Positions 1 to 11,333 of a stretch of 64,000 nucleotides of DNA are shown here, piece by piece. Under the pieces are notes generated by a model. The model worked only from the letters and a program-made list of their open reading frames with translations. It had not been told where the DNA came from and did not search any database. This DNA comes from Imbricaverruca yamaguchii. Lineage: Eukaryota > Arthropoda > Thecostraca > Neoverrucidae. Position 1 is the first letter of the stretch. Every line of letters starts with the position of its first letter. Made by a program: the position numbers and the translations under genes. The stretch spans positions 62,001-126,000 of the forward strand of contig JAOTOL010001177.1 in NCBI GenBank assembly GCA_034440575.1, in the 5' to 3' direction.

Positions 1-307
1 TATTCGTTGCCGAAGTTGGTGCTTGTAGTGCACCTAGGCATCCACTAGTAAACTAGCGCAAATTTAGCGAGCAAGACGCGGCCACGTGGTGGGGGTTCCC
101 CCTTAACAAGCAAAAATTCGTCAGTTGAAACAATACATTCTTAGAATTTCGTCACTTCAAACCCCCATTTTTCAGCGCACCAACTGCGCCGAAAGCGGCC
201 TATATTTAGTAATATTTTGCTCTGAGTCGCCCACCTCCCTTCACAAAATCATGGTTCTGCCGCAGCTAGTAAGCATAGCTCACATTTAAGAGCTGCATAC
301 ATGCTTC

Positions 308-369
308 ATACTTTCAGACTTCAGACATCCAGACTTTCAGACTTCCGACTTTCAGACTTTCAGACTTAA
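308..369. repeat. CAGACTT microsatellite
   Basis: The words CAGACTT, CAGACATC and CAGACTTTC follow one another about seven times with 7-11 bp spacing. It is a short imperfect simple repeat and no function is suggested. Confidence 0.7.
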
Positions 370-1368
370 TGCTACATTGAAGAAAAGCACAACGCTATGC
401 CCATCCACTATACGACAATGGGGTGATGATGAAGAAGCCGTCGTGGACATTCTGTGTGAGGCATGTGCTGGTGCTGTGCCTGCTTAGTGTTAGTTACTAG
501 TTCGTGTTCATGTCGCTTAGCATTTGTGTTCCGGTGGATGACTTGAGCAGTGACGTCTGAATGCTTGTGCAAATCACTCAATACAAAAGGTGCCGCCTTC
601 ACCGATCATCGTCGCCGTGTTCTGGCGCGGAGACGGGCAGCCGCAGCATGCCAGTGGCTTTGCGAGACACTGCTCGTGAATATGACAGGGCGGATATCGA
701 GGAGGGATGGAGGCATGCGCTTCCTCCCATGGAAAGGTGACGCACATCCAGCCTTCTTACAACGATTGGGTACACGCCTTCCCCCAACCCCGCCGAAGGA
801 TTTCTTTCGCAGGAAAAGTTGCTCACTTGAAAGGAGAAGGTGTCCTTTTGAGACAAAAGTGGGCTAAGGTGCTAGGGTGAACCCCTGCTCAATAATTATT
901 TTTTGATTCACCCAAAAGAACTCTTCCGAAGAAATGTGCCTCGCCATGATACATCTTTGATCCATGTGTTTAATTTGGTTCTTTGGTTTAATGGCAAGCA
1001 TTGAAGATACTCGTTCGCGTCGATATGTGTGCTAAACGGATTTGCACTCAACTCTGGACTTCCAAACTTCGCTCTGCGGGGCGGAATAAGCTAGGAATGC
1101 TGACGGAATAGCTAGGTCCATTGATGTCGCCGGGCCAACAAGGTGAATGTAGGGTTAGCCAAACTCCCACCTCCAGTAATACGGCGGTATGTATAATGAT
1201 CAATGCCAGGAGATGTTCTTCTCCCTCAATGAGTGACGGATACCTGATTTTGTCCCCATATACCACTTCAGAGACATTCGCAGTGGCGCCCCCTGGATAA
1301 AATATTTTATCTTCAACGAATGCCCACGATACATTTTTCTTCACCTACCCCACTAGGAATTTTCTACT

Positions 1369-1382
1369 GGGGGGGGGGGGGG
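1369..1382 (+). repeat. G14 homopolymer
   Basis: An uninterrupted run of 14 G. Its exact length may be unreliable in an assembly. Confidence 0.85.
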
Positions 1383-2199
1383 AGCTGTTCAAAGACTTGT
1401 CTGAGTGACAACTACACGTTAAGCGACCATCCGGACTACTCTGTTAGGTCGGGTGCACCTTGTTTATCAGAAAAGACAATCGGACATCCAGTGTACTTTC
1501 AATATCCGCGTCTCTGAAGATCATATACTGTCGTTCCATACGAAATGTACCTAAGGCTTGTGATCAGACATTTCCTAGAAACCTCAAAATGAGCTTCTGT
1601 CCTTAAGTAAAACATCTATGTGAGATATATACTATGTTTACAGTAAAAAAACCACAATGAAACTCTAGTATGAATGAATTTAGTTACTGGCTGGCACATG
1701 TTCTGCTTTATATACCTTTTATGACATAATATAAGGGTTGAATATCCATACATATCTTGCATTACATCAACTCCTGAATTAGTTGCATTGTAAGGTTATG
1801 CCCAAGCGTAAATGGCTGAAAAATGAAGCGCAACGATGTTTTTCTGTTAACAGGATGGTTCTCGACCAACTTTATGAACGGCCACGGCTAATGCCGGCAC
1901 CCACACTCTTTCGCCGGTGGGCCGCAGGACTGGGAACTCTCCCGGGTGGTGCAAGTGGAAGTGCTACGATGTGGTATGTGCAGCTTTTGCTCAGCTATGG
2001 ATCGCAGGGATGTTTTTTCATCACATTCAAATGTGTTAATGCTGCTTTTTAGGAAAGTTAAATGTTTCAAAAGTGCGAGGCTAACTAACATTGCTGCCTC
2101 CCCCATTGAACAGTGGGAGGGCCATACCCCACTGACCCCCTGTTCCTACGCCTATGCATGCTTTATTGAGCCATTGAAGGTAGATTTGGTTTACAGTGT

Positions 2200-2640
2200 A
2201 TCATGGTTTGTCAGTAGGGGGAGATGACACACGGTACAGTGTGCCCTCCTGCGTCATGTGCCATTCTATTGGATAACTGTATCAAACATGGTAATAAGTG
2301 GGAGGTAGATCGCGCAATCTGTACAGTTTATGTGATAATGTCATGCATTATGACATTATCCAGTGGGGTCAGATGACACACTGCACATGTTAGTTGGTAA
2401 TTACATGAAATATGGTATGGAAGTAGTGAGCAGATAACCCGCTCTGTAAAGTTTGTGATAATTACATACATGGTATGTAAGTAGGGAGCAGACGACAAAC
2501 TGTACAGGCTATGTGCATTGTGGTTTGTGAGCAGGGGACAGATGATACACTGCACAATTTATGTGATAATTGCATTCATTATGGGATGTCAATAGAGGCA
2601 GATGGCCCGCTGCGTACAGGTGATATGATAAGTAAATGTA
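2200..2640. repeat. Degenerate minisatellite, unit about 60-70 bp
   Basis: Variants of the words GAGCAGATGACACACTG, TTTATGTGATAATT and CATGGTATGTAAGTAG recur in the same order six or seven times. The copies are diverged and differ in spacing, so this is an old array. No coding potential is evident. Confidence 0.6.
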
Positions 2641-3315
2641 CTATCAGCAAACAGCAGTGCCAAAACTGATACCGTAGCACCTTCAAGTAACAGGCAGCTT
2701 TAGCCGAACTTGACAAAGAACAGTAGTTCACTGGGCCATCAATCATCTTAGTCTTATACTTTTGTTGCATCATCTCACGTGTCTCATCCATTTATCTTCC
2801 ATGAGCAGCTTCTAGTATTCATAGAGGTATCAGATTTCACAGACAATCCATCTTCCACATTGACATGCAAACATACACGGTACACTTTCTCTTCAGAGGG
2901 GCTACATTTTCCCAACAGCCAAAATACGGACTCTCACTTTAGAGTTGCACCCAGGTAGCTGGCGTGCCGTCCCAGCTGCTGGCCACACGGCCAGGCCACC
3001 CACACCCGAGAACTCGGGCACCAATGAGAACGACCTGTCATCAGCACCCGAGAGGTGGGCAGCTACCCAGCCCCACCAGACAGCCAACGCCCGCTCACCC
3101 ACCACGTGACACACCCAGAGCATCGTCCTAACCCAGCGACCTCGTTGTCAAACGGCAGGTGCCTGGTCTACCCCAGCTGACGACGCAGCACCCGGGACAC
3201 GTCACATCCGAGTTGGCTACCCATCCCTTGAGGCGAACAAAGTCACCACGCTGCATCCGACTGGTCTCCGGTCGCAGTCAGAGCGTCAGCCAACTCTGGG
3301 AACGAAAGCTGATCT
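2641..3315. other. Unassigned DNA before the 70-bp array
   Basis: The GC content rises across this stretch towards the tandem array that starts at 3316. The short open frames have no recognisable domain, and I see no gene. Confidence 0.4.
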
Positions 3316-3738
3316 CAGTGCGCCGACCGTCGGCTCCCGGCTACATTCCGGACCAGGCATACCTGACACCACACAGCGCGCCCCCTCAGTGCGCCGACCG
3401 TCGGCTCCCGGCTACATTCCGGACCAGGCATACCTGACACCACACAGCGCGCCCCTCAGTGCGCCGACCGTCGGCTCCCGGCTACATTCCGGAGCAGGCA
3501 TACCTGACACCACACAGCGCGCCCTCAGTGCGCCGACCGTCGGCTCCCGGCTACATTCCGGAGCAGGCATACCTGACACCACACAGCGCGCCCCCTCAGT
3601 GCGCCGACCGTCGGCTCCCGGCTACATTCCGGACCAGGCATACCTGACACCACACAGCGCGCCCCCTCAGTGCGCCGACCGTCGGCTCCCGGCTACATTC
3701 CGGACCAGGCATACCTGACACCACACAGCGCGCCCCCG
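3316..3738. repeat. Minisatellite, six near-identical 69-71 bp units
   Basis: Units begin with CAGTGCGCCGACCG at 3316, 3387, 3457, 3526, 3597 and 3668. They are nearly identical. The main difference is the length of the C run at the unit end, which makes the unit 69, 70 or 71 bp long. A single base also varies (GGACCAGG versus GGAGCAGG) in the middle units. Open frames of 60-110 codons across the array are repeats of the same translation. The frame rotates because the unit length changes, so coding is unlikely. Confidence 0.92.
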
Positions 3739-4189
3739 AGACAATGGTGACACACAGTGACATGACTCATAATTGCCGAGCCACAGCATGTCGCAGGCGG
3801 CCGGCGTTACCCCTGCCGATCAGAGCACTGGGGTAACAATAGCCATGCATTGTTCGACGTCGCCAGTTCATGGATATCGCTGGTTATGCAGTCGGGGCGC
3901 AAGGGTTATAGAGCCGGCGTTGAGGCCGGCCGGCCGACGGCAAGCTGCTTGAGTCGCATAGACGTACCGGCTACGGTGGGAGACCAAGGGAATGACAGGG
4001 GGCAGTTGGAGCCAACTGGGCGTAAGGGAAGGCGAGTGAAAGTTTGTGAGTGAAGAGGAAAGGTTCTGCCCCGGAGCGGTAACAAAATGAACAAATGTGT
4101 ATGCACGTGCGTATGAAAGAGGGTGGGGGAGATTGCAAGGTGGTAGAATAGGTTGCTTTCTTTCTTCTCTGTCCATTGACTACACATAT

Positions 4190-4263
4190 GAGAGACCTAC
4201 ATGGTCTCTCATACAGAAACCTACATGGTCTTGATACAAGAGATGAGAGACCTACATGGTCTC
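4190..4263. repeat. Triplicated palindromic motif GAGACC-tacat-GGTCTC
   Basis: The 21-base palindrome at 4190-4210 has arms GAGAGACC and GGTCTCTC around the spacer TACAT. A degraded copy lies at 4218-4232 and a nearly intact copy at 4245-4263. Each copy could form a small hairpin. Function unknown. Confidence 0.7.
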
Positions 4264-4458
4264 GAAAGGATGCGAATGGAACACAGATATTGCACGACCC
4301 GTGCTAATTAACCACTCCTTCCCATGAGATATAAAGTATTGCTGAGATATGTTGGGCCACACGTTATTCAGCGGATAAACTGTACGGATGGCCAAATTGT
4401 GCATACTACCAGCCTCTGCCTCTTTGCCCCACTGCCCCTCTGCCCATATGTCCTTTCA

Positions 4459-4747
<289 letters not shown>

Positions 4748-4859
4748 CTCTTGGTAGAACAGTTACGACACACCCTGCACCGAGATCTGAATTAGATCTT
4801 CAATTGGATGATGATTGGATGATTACAATTAGGAAGTCTAAAACCCCAAGTCTTTAAGG

Positions 4860-6150
4860 AACGTCCAAAGCGCTGACCATCACGTCATCAAATGCAATAA
4901 ATGCGATTAGGGATTGGATAGTGAAATAATTTTGTGTTCGTCCATTGTTTACTGTAAATATAGCCAGCAAGACCGGGCAGGAGGACTCGATTAACGACTG
5001 TTGTGGACAACGTAATATATTTCATTGACATCAAATGGGAGCCACGAATAACCTCCGCCTCCTTCTCTTAGGAAGAGAATGAGGATGGCTGATCCAAGAC
5101 GGGAAATGGCGAAACACTGTTGGTTGAACCCCTGGGAAGGCGTGCCGGAAAGATTGGACAATTCACAGGGTAGCTGGATAATTTGAGTAATTATCGGCCG
5201 CAAATCCCTCCGGCCTGGTGATCCCGGAGCGCAGAAGGGTATCCCGAGAGAGGTCAGACCAGACGTGGTCGATGGGTAAGCTCGTAGGCAGTGTCGTCCA
5301 ATTTTGGTTCGGGATGAAACGCTGTGCGCACAGCTTTAGGTAGCATAGCCAAAAACGGCCAGGTTGGCTTCCTACCCCGTCTCAGTTGATCCCGCGGGCC
5401 TGAGCCTCTTCATTGTATCACAGACGGGGAAGGTGAAGTTTGGCGTTCCGTAAGCCCCAAGGATAGGACAAGCAGGGGATTGTGTGGGTCTCCCTAAATG
5501 ACCCCGGGCAGGATAGGTTACAAAGACGATGGGAGGGCCTTGCCGATTTGTGGCCCAGGACCACCTGTGGGGGTTTCTGCCGATCGCACATTCCAGCGTG
5601 CAAGCCCCGTCAGGGCATCGACTGACTCAAGGTTAGGTATGTGGGCAATTAATACCAAAACCCAAACATAGGACTAAAACAGCAACTAACGGAATTTCCC
5701 AGAACAGTTTTCTCGAGCCTTGAAGGCGGTAACGTAAATAATAGTTTGCCACGAACAACCAACAGTGTCGCATCAGCCGGTCACAGTTGTGGACCTAATC
5801 ACGGGCAATTAACATTTAACTTTGGGCTAGGAAACCCTAAGCAACGTTCTAAAAACATGACTCGCTGAATGTTCACATACCACTGGAGGGAAAGAAATCG
5901 CGGGCCAAACACATGCATTCTGCATTAATGGAGCGAACGTTCGGAATGAAAGGGAATGAATGTGAGTTGCATGACCTAGCTAAGGGTAATTAAGGACCAG
6001 TGGAGGCTGTTTGGGGCCCAATGTATGCGAGCAGCTGCCAGAAACCCATCGTTGTCCAAATTTTGACGGATAATTACCTAAGCTCGCAAATTGCAAATCC
6101 GGTGACCCGTGGGAGCTTTGCTGGTGGGGGAGTTGAGGGAAATAAGTGGG
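4860..6150. other. Unassigned DNA
   Basis: There is no recognisable domain, repeat or RNA gene. The short open frames on either strand (for example 4991-5203 and 5418-5603) have no motif support. It could hold remnants of an element or regulatory DNA for the TATA-like site that follows. Confidence 0.4.
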
Positions 6151-6157
6151 ATTTCAG

Positions 6158-6165
6158 TATATAAG
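6158..6165 (+). promoter_or_regulatory. TATA-box-like sequence TATATAAG
   Basis: TATATAAG is followed by a GC-rich segment, and about 150 bp later by a TAAATAAA-like signal near 6340 and a proline-rich open frame at 6356-6622. This order (TATA, short leader, polyadenylation-like signal) is what an LTR or a small promoter would show. No second LTR copy is visible, so the assignment is tentative. Confidence 0.35.
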
Positions 6166-6589
6166 GGGGCCCGGAAGCTGGACGACGGACGGTGACGGGC
6201 GAATTCCAACTCCTATGTCGACCCATAGCCCATATGTCCCCTTCTCTGCAACCACTCGGTTTCCTTAGCTTTCCCTTCAGCCACGACCAAGTTCACTCAC
6301 GAATGGAAGTGGTGACAGTGAGAGACTTGGCCTCGCTAAATAAATTCGTGAAAGGATGAACGAGTACGAGGTGCAGACAGGACAATCAAGACACAATGCT
6401 TACAAGAAAGGAGACGATCACACACCCCTCCACCGGCCAGTCACCAGTCAACCACCTTCCAGACCAAAAACGAACGAAAAAATCCAAACAATCTTCCACG
6501 TTTTATTCCCCATTCGTTCAAGACGACCCCTTCCAACCCCATATCCCACATCCCCCGGACCGACCCCGCCCCCGACCTCGCCACCCTAC

Positions 6590-6745
6590 AGCAACATATT
6601 AGCGGACATCTCATATGCATGACAGCACATGAATTGAAGTGTCATATGCATGGCAGTATATGAACAAAAGTCTCATATGCATATCAACATATGAGCAGAC
6701 GTTTCATATGCATGGCAAGCCATGAGCAGACGTCCTATATGGTAA
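6590..6745. repeat. 32-bp tandem repeat (CATATGCATGGCA... family), copy A
   Basis: About four units carry CATATGAGCAGACGTCTCAT-like words with a spacing near 32 bp. The same repeat lies at 42605-42740, immediately beyond the terminal exon of methyltransferase copy B. The alignment between the duplicated loci runs rightward from here and stops at this array on its left. Confidence 0.75.
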
Positions 6746-7439
6746 ATTGTAACACGAATTGTACTTAGGACGAGTTTATGTTTCAACTGATTGCAATTTC
6801 GCGTACCCTATCTAATCCACCCGTTCAGAGACACTTGAAAGTTTTCATAATACAACAAAAAACATAAGAATTATCCCACCTATTTCCAAATTTCCATCAA
6901 ACATGGCTATGTGGTCTTAGTTGTTACGCTGTTCTCAATGAGAAGTTGAAATGGAAAAAAGGAAACAACGGTTGAATATGCATATGATCTTGTGTGAACA
7001 TCCTCGCTCTAGGCATACATTTGCTTAATTTGTACGTACAATACCAACTTTTTTTTCTTCAAAATCGAGTGCTAAGAAACGAAATGGGACACGAGCATCA
7101 GTTAGTTCTCACCCTTTCATTAACATAGAGTGTGGCCTGGCCTTCTTTATCACGAGGCCCGGCCTTAAGCCCCCAGTGACTGCCGGACCAGTTCTAATGC
7201 CGGCCATCCTCACCTCGTACAACACTGCTGAACACAAATACGCCAAAGTGGTAGTGGCGTCGTTTCGGTCCTAAATTTGATAATTGAGCTGCTACCAAAT
7301 CGCTGTTTCGAGGACAAATTTCACAGCACAAGTGCTATACAATTTTGCACGGAATCCACGCCTTTCGCCGTTCCGACGCCATTCTTGTTTATAAGCGTTA
7401 TAAGTTCGGCTATTGTGATAGAAGCATGTCAGAAATGTT

Positions 7440-7850
7440 ACAATTTGGTACCAGAGTGATGTGACAACAATGTGACGGAGAAGCGTGACAGAAACGTAAC
7501 AATTAGGTACCAGCGTGATGTGACAGAGATGTGACGGAGAAGCGTGACAGAAATGTGATGGAGAAACATAACGACAATGTGACCGATAAATGTAGCAACA
7601 ATGTAACATAAACATGTGACGGACAAACATGACAATAGTGTGGCAGAGAAACAGAACATCATGACGGAGAAATGTGGCAAAAATTGGACGGAGAAACGTG
7701 ACAACAATATGACAGATGAATGTAACGGTAATGTCATAGGGAAACGTGCCAGCAATGCAATAGAGAACTCTAGCTACAATATAACAGAGGAATGTGACTA
7801 AAATGTACAGATAAACGTGACAGATAAATGTGATAACCAGACAGCAGACG
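7440..7850. repeat. 24-bp minisatellite beside exon 4 of copy A
   Basis: About 16 diverged units of a 24-bp motif resembling GTGACGGAGAAACGTGACAA. It starts a few bases beyond the exon 4 donor of methyltransferase copy A. Because 24 is a multiple of three, the minus strand stays open for 187 codons of hydrophobic repeat. This is a consequence of the array and not a supported gene. A shorter array of the same unit lies at 43490-43600. Confidence 0.85.
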
Positions 7851-7855
7851 TTCAC

Positions 7856-7985
7856 CTGGTTTGCAGATGCGTATCATTTCGTCCAGCGCGGTAACCGGAC
7901 AGTGACCTTGGGAGAAACCTCCGGCCAAGGTCGCTCCATCGTACGTGTTGTCTTCGAAGTCGATCCGGTGGTCGCCAATGGAATC
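7856..7985 (-). CDS. METTL27: METTL27-like methyltransferase copy A, exon 4
   Basis: Acceptor GAACGCAG lies just above 7985 and donor CCAG|GTGAAC at 7856. The 130-bp exon adds about 43 residues and ends in phase 1. It encodes the segment YDGATLAGGF followed by GHCPVTALDEM and ICKPG. Known METTL27/WBSCR27 proteins have the same order here: a hydrophobic strand with a G-G/A-F turn, then a KPGG turn at the end of the SAM fold. Exon 3 joins in phase. I find no matching terminal exon to the left, where copy B has one, so copy A would lack the last ~60 residues of the fold unless that exon lies outside the window. Confidence 0.8.
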
Positions 7986-8094
7986 CTGCGTTCGAAGCCA
8001 TCCATTAAGGGATCCACAAATGTACATTCGAATGAAACCAAGTCTCTTTTCAGTTACTTGCAAATACTAAGACGAACTACCGTGAAACCGTACT

Positions 8095-8250
8095 AATCAA
8101 CCTATTTAGTAGTGGGCTGACACTGAACTAGCTGGACAAACGGGAATCAACTGCTATAGTGGAGGGCCAACACTCGACTAGTTGGGCAGTCGGGAATCAA
8201 CTTATGTAGTGGTGGGGCGACGCTGGACGAGTTTGGCAGACCAATTGGAG
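8095..8250. repeat. 50-bp minisatellite in intron 3 of copy A, three units
   Basis: Three diverged units contain AATCAACTTATRTAGTGG and CACTGGACTAGCTGG. Four better preserved units lie at the equivalent place in copy B (43851-44050). The array therefore predates the duplication of the gene. Confidence 0.8.
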
Positions 8251-8880
8251 AAGAGTAGCCAGGTGATCAGAGAAGCTGATTGATGCCACCAATGATGAAC
8301 ATTTCCATTATGCTATTTTAGGTTTGTGATTCTCGAATGGAACACGATCAACACCAGGTAAATCGTATGCCCTTGACCATTCGTACGCAACTATGAGCAC
8401 GTTCATGAGAAAGTGCACAAACATATTTCGTCGCTTGATGCATGCATCGACTAATGCATGGACTTACTTACGCTACGAGACAACGTCAGCATGTATGTAT
8501 CAGCATGCGATAACTCAGATTGTCTTAGAAAATCATTCGACACAGGAGATTAAGGGACGATCTTCTCTGGTTGAGTTATTCGGGTTCGTCCGGTTCATCG
8601 GCACCCCAGAGCGAAAAGATGAGAAGAGAGGTACTAACGATATCTTTCGCGTGAGGAACAATTGGAGAGGTCAAGCGCACTTCCTGGAGGCAGTCTACAA
8701 TAAACCGATCTGCTGCAACGGATTAGGTGTGGTCTCAAGTGAAACGCATAGTGGGTACATTTAATTCGTCCCTTTCCCAGTGCATCGGGTAGGTGGTGCA
8801 GAGGTCAAGCATCCTTCCGACGTTGCATGCGAAATTGGTCAGTCTCCTGATGGAGCTGCAGCTGCTCTGCTGCCACTCAC

Positions 8881-8979
8881 AATTATGATACGCTGGTAGA
8901 TGCCACGAGACTTGGCCACGGCTGCCATTCCGCTAGCGGCATCCAGTGCGTCCAGTTGTGTCATCCCCGCATCGTGCAG
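8881..8979 (-). CDS. METTL27: METTL27-like methyltransferase copy A, exon 3
   Basis: This is a 99-bp phase-0 exon with acceptor CCGTTCAG above 8979 and donor ATT|GTGAGT at 8881. It encodes LHDAGMTQLDALDAASGM and then AKSRGIYQ. The LDALD acidic loop is motif II of class I methyltransferases, which usually contacts the adenosyl ribose of SAM. Copy A reads LDAASGM where copy B has LDPSSGM, the form usual in the family. The exon fits between exons 2 and 4 without breaking frame. The flanking intron still aligns with copy B. Confidence 0.85.
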
Positions 8980-9967
8980 CTGAACGGAAAAACATTGAAT
9001 TATTGATGTGGCATGTGCCTAAACAAACATGGATCCACTCCGTGCATTTTCGACGGAATTTGTTTTACACCATTTAATTTGTATATCAAATCACGTATAA
9101 CATAATGTATGTGAATATGTGCGTGAATAGGAAGACGTTTGGTCATCAAAGATTATCTATTCCAGTACATCATTGAACAGGATGCACAGTTATGCGAAAT
9201 TACGTGCATGTAACTCGAGAAGACGTAACTTCGAAGGTGTGGGTGTCGATGTCTCATTTTGCTCTTCGTTTGGACACGCCCGGATTCATTAAATTGATGT
9301 ATCAACAGACAGTCAGAGCGTCACTCACCGAGTTAGGCATGTCAACGATGTGGAGCTATTTCCCTAGTGTGATTTATGTCCGCATGGAACAACTTGTTCA
9401 TTGTTCGCTACGCACGGGAGCAACGGCTGGGAAGGGGACATTTATGGGTCATGTATGTGTACAGCACTAGGTATCAAGGAAATTATTCGATTTGTGTATG
9501 CTTACCATTCAAAAGGTCTTTTGAAATATATCACGTACCATTGACTTTTACAATGTTAATCTGTAATGCAAAGTTCAGATATATCTTATTGATGGATCTT
9601 CTGGTCATTTGATATCACTTTTTTCCACAAAGAAATAGAAAGAAGAATGGGAACTTCAGATGTTACTGACGGTAGTGTTTCTATACATGGCGTATACATC
9701 TATCGTATGTTTTGCTGAAGTAGTGTTGAGTGGAGTCGACCCGGAAAGGAACTCTGCATTCCGAAAATCGACAGCATAGAACTAAAATAATCCGTATCCG
9801 GGTTAAACAAAAAGTAGTTTTGACTCGCCAAGCATGTCATTGGAGCACGCTAAGCTGTGCAATTTCCTCCGATTATGCCTCCACCGCTTGGAGTGAATGG
9901 CTGAGGCAGCTGCAGCCCCTTCAGCCCGGTTCCCTGGGTGCGCCACTGGGCAGGTGTGACGCGTTAC

Positions 9968-10108
9968 CATCTGTCCGACGCGGCCCGTCCCGGCGGCGAT
10001 GTCGATCACTCTCAGCTGGCTGCGGGGCGTGTCGCCGCCCTCCGGGAACATCCGCAACAACGCATCGGCCGCCAGCCGCGGCGCCTTGTACCACCCGTCC
10101 GGCAGGTC
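9968..10108 (-). CDS. METTL27: METTL27-like methyltransferase copy A, exon 2 (SAM motif I)
   Basis: This is a 141-bp phase-0 exon with acceptor TGTTGCAG and donor ATG|GTAACG. It encodes 47 residues: an N-terminal helix (YKAPRLAADALLRMF) and then VIDIAAGTGRVG, the glycine-rich motif I that binds S-adenosylmethionine, near residues 75-86 of the protein. METTL27-like proteins are predicted soluble methyltransferases whose substrate is not established. The exon differs from copy B at three of 141 bases, giving two changed residues (W/L and R/H). The exons are much better conserved than the introns, which suggests selection or recent gene conversion. Confidence 0.88.
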
Positions 10109-10648
10109 CTGCAACATGCCCGCTGACGGTGGAGCAGTCGGGTGTATCTGTCGACGCGTTGTTGGTGCGGCATGCGTGATGCCGCACTAACCCCCAGATC
10201 CCCAGCCAGCGTTACCCCACCTTTGTTGTTCCTCATCCTCTCCAGCATACAACTTTTGACATGGGCCAGCAAGAAAGCTACGTACTTACTTATTCTTTCG
10301 CCTCACCAACATTACTGGACATTTACAACTGGTGACATATCAAAGCCGTATAGTACTATATCATGGAATCTAAGGCACACCACTTACCCACTAGTGGGTC
10401 TGTAATGAGCTTGCACGCCCCCCCCCATCACCACCACACACACGTAGGAATAATTGCGGAAACGAAATTCCTTGGTGCGCCACTGCTGTTGACCACCCAC
10501 TTTTTTAGACGTTCCTACGCCTAGGGATACGGTATTGTTTGAGGTATGTTGGAACACTTTTTGTCGTCCTATATTACACGATCGTATTTTATGATAGTAG
10601 CTCAGTGGGGCTCCTGTGGCTCTCATTAAGCTTCATCACGTTATGCCC

Positions 10649-10656
10649 ATCTACAG
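10649..10656. repeat. 8-bp target site duplication (left)
   Basis: ATCTACAG lies immediately left of the TAGGGTGG terminus. The identical octamer lies immediately right of the other terminus (14939-14946). Confidence 0.9.
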
Positions 10657-11030
10657 TAGGGTGGAGTGATTTTATGCGTTTTTGTAAAAACGCTGGGGGA
10701 TAAAGTCTTAAAACTTGCGTTTGGTTCTAAAAAGATGATCTGCAAAGTTTTAGAGCAATCTGAGGCCGGGAAGCCGCCGCGCCTCAGGGCTTTCTGAGAC
10801 CGAAATGACGTTTTCTAACGAACTTGCGGGATAAATCACCATTTCAAGAATTCGAATAATTAGATAGAAAATAAAGAGTTGTTTCATTGCATTCTACAGT
10901 CTTTTATTGACCGCTATGCCAATTTTCACTTCTCTGACTTGAAAATTGTGCCCGTCATTACGCAGAGTCTCGTAAGGTGTACCGACCGCAGCGACATCAC
11001 TGCCCTCTATCGGTGGAAGTGTAAACTGTG
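10657..11030 (+). repeat. Left terminal inverted repeat of the hAT-like element
   Basis: It aligns along its length with the reverse complement of 14578-14938. Shared blocks include AGTCTTAAAACTTGCGTTTG, GCAAAGTTTTAGAGCAATCT and GGGAAGCCGCCGCGCCTCAG. Identity is highest in the outer 180 bp and falls inward. Confidence 0.9.
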
Positions 11031-11333
11031 TGTATTGGTCGTTTTTCCCGTTTTAGTTCCTCTCTGTGACAACTGAAGGCAGGGAGGGGGCGGATCTAAG
11101 ACAGGGTATATTCGGACGGTTGTTATGCCTACAAATAGGCACCCGAACAGAACGAACTAAGCGCAGTTAGTCCTAAGACCTACTCATCTAAATAAGATCC
11201 TGGACCACCATACGACTACGAATTGCACACGGCTATCTCTCTGTCTCTGTCTCTGCCTGACTGTCTATTTATATATATATCTCTCTCTCTCTCTCTCACT
11301 CTCTCTCTCTCCCCATCTCTCTCACATTTACCG

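Larger units (their letters stand above)
1..2199. other. Unassigned DNA, no supported gene
   Basis: Short open frames occur on both strands, for example around 550-867, but none shows a recognisable domain, a run of conserved motifs or convincing splice sites. The stretch holds a short CAGACTT microsatellite (308-369) and a 14-base G run (1369-1382). I see nothing else that can be named. Confidence 0.4.

Noticed and set aside
7292..7855. 187-codon hydrophobic open frame on the minus strand, membrane-protein-like
   Set aside because: It is the translation of a 24-bp minisatellite and stays open only because the unit is divisible by three; it has no domain or splice support.
8393..8764. 123-codon plus-strand frame
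   Set aside because: It lies in intron 3 of methyltransferase copy A. The homologous DNA in copy B (about 44350-44470) does not keep the frame, so it is not coding.
9730..10190. Arginine/proline-rich frames on the plus strand and in other minus frames
   Set aside because: They are shadows of GC-rich methyltransferase exon 2, whose splice sites and SAM motif support a different frame.
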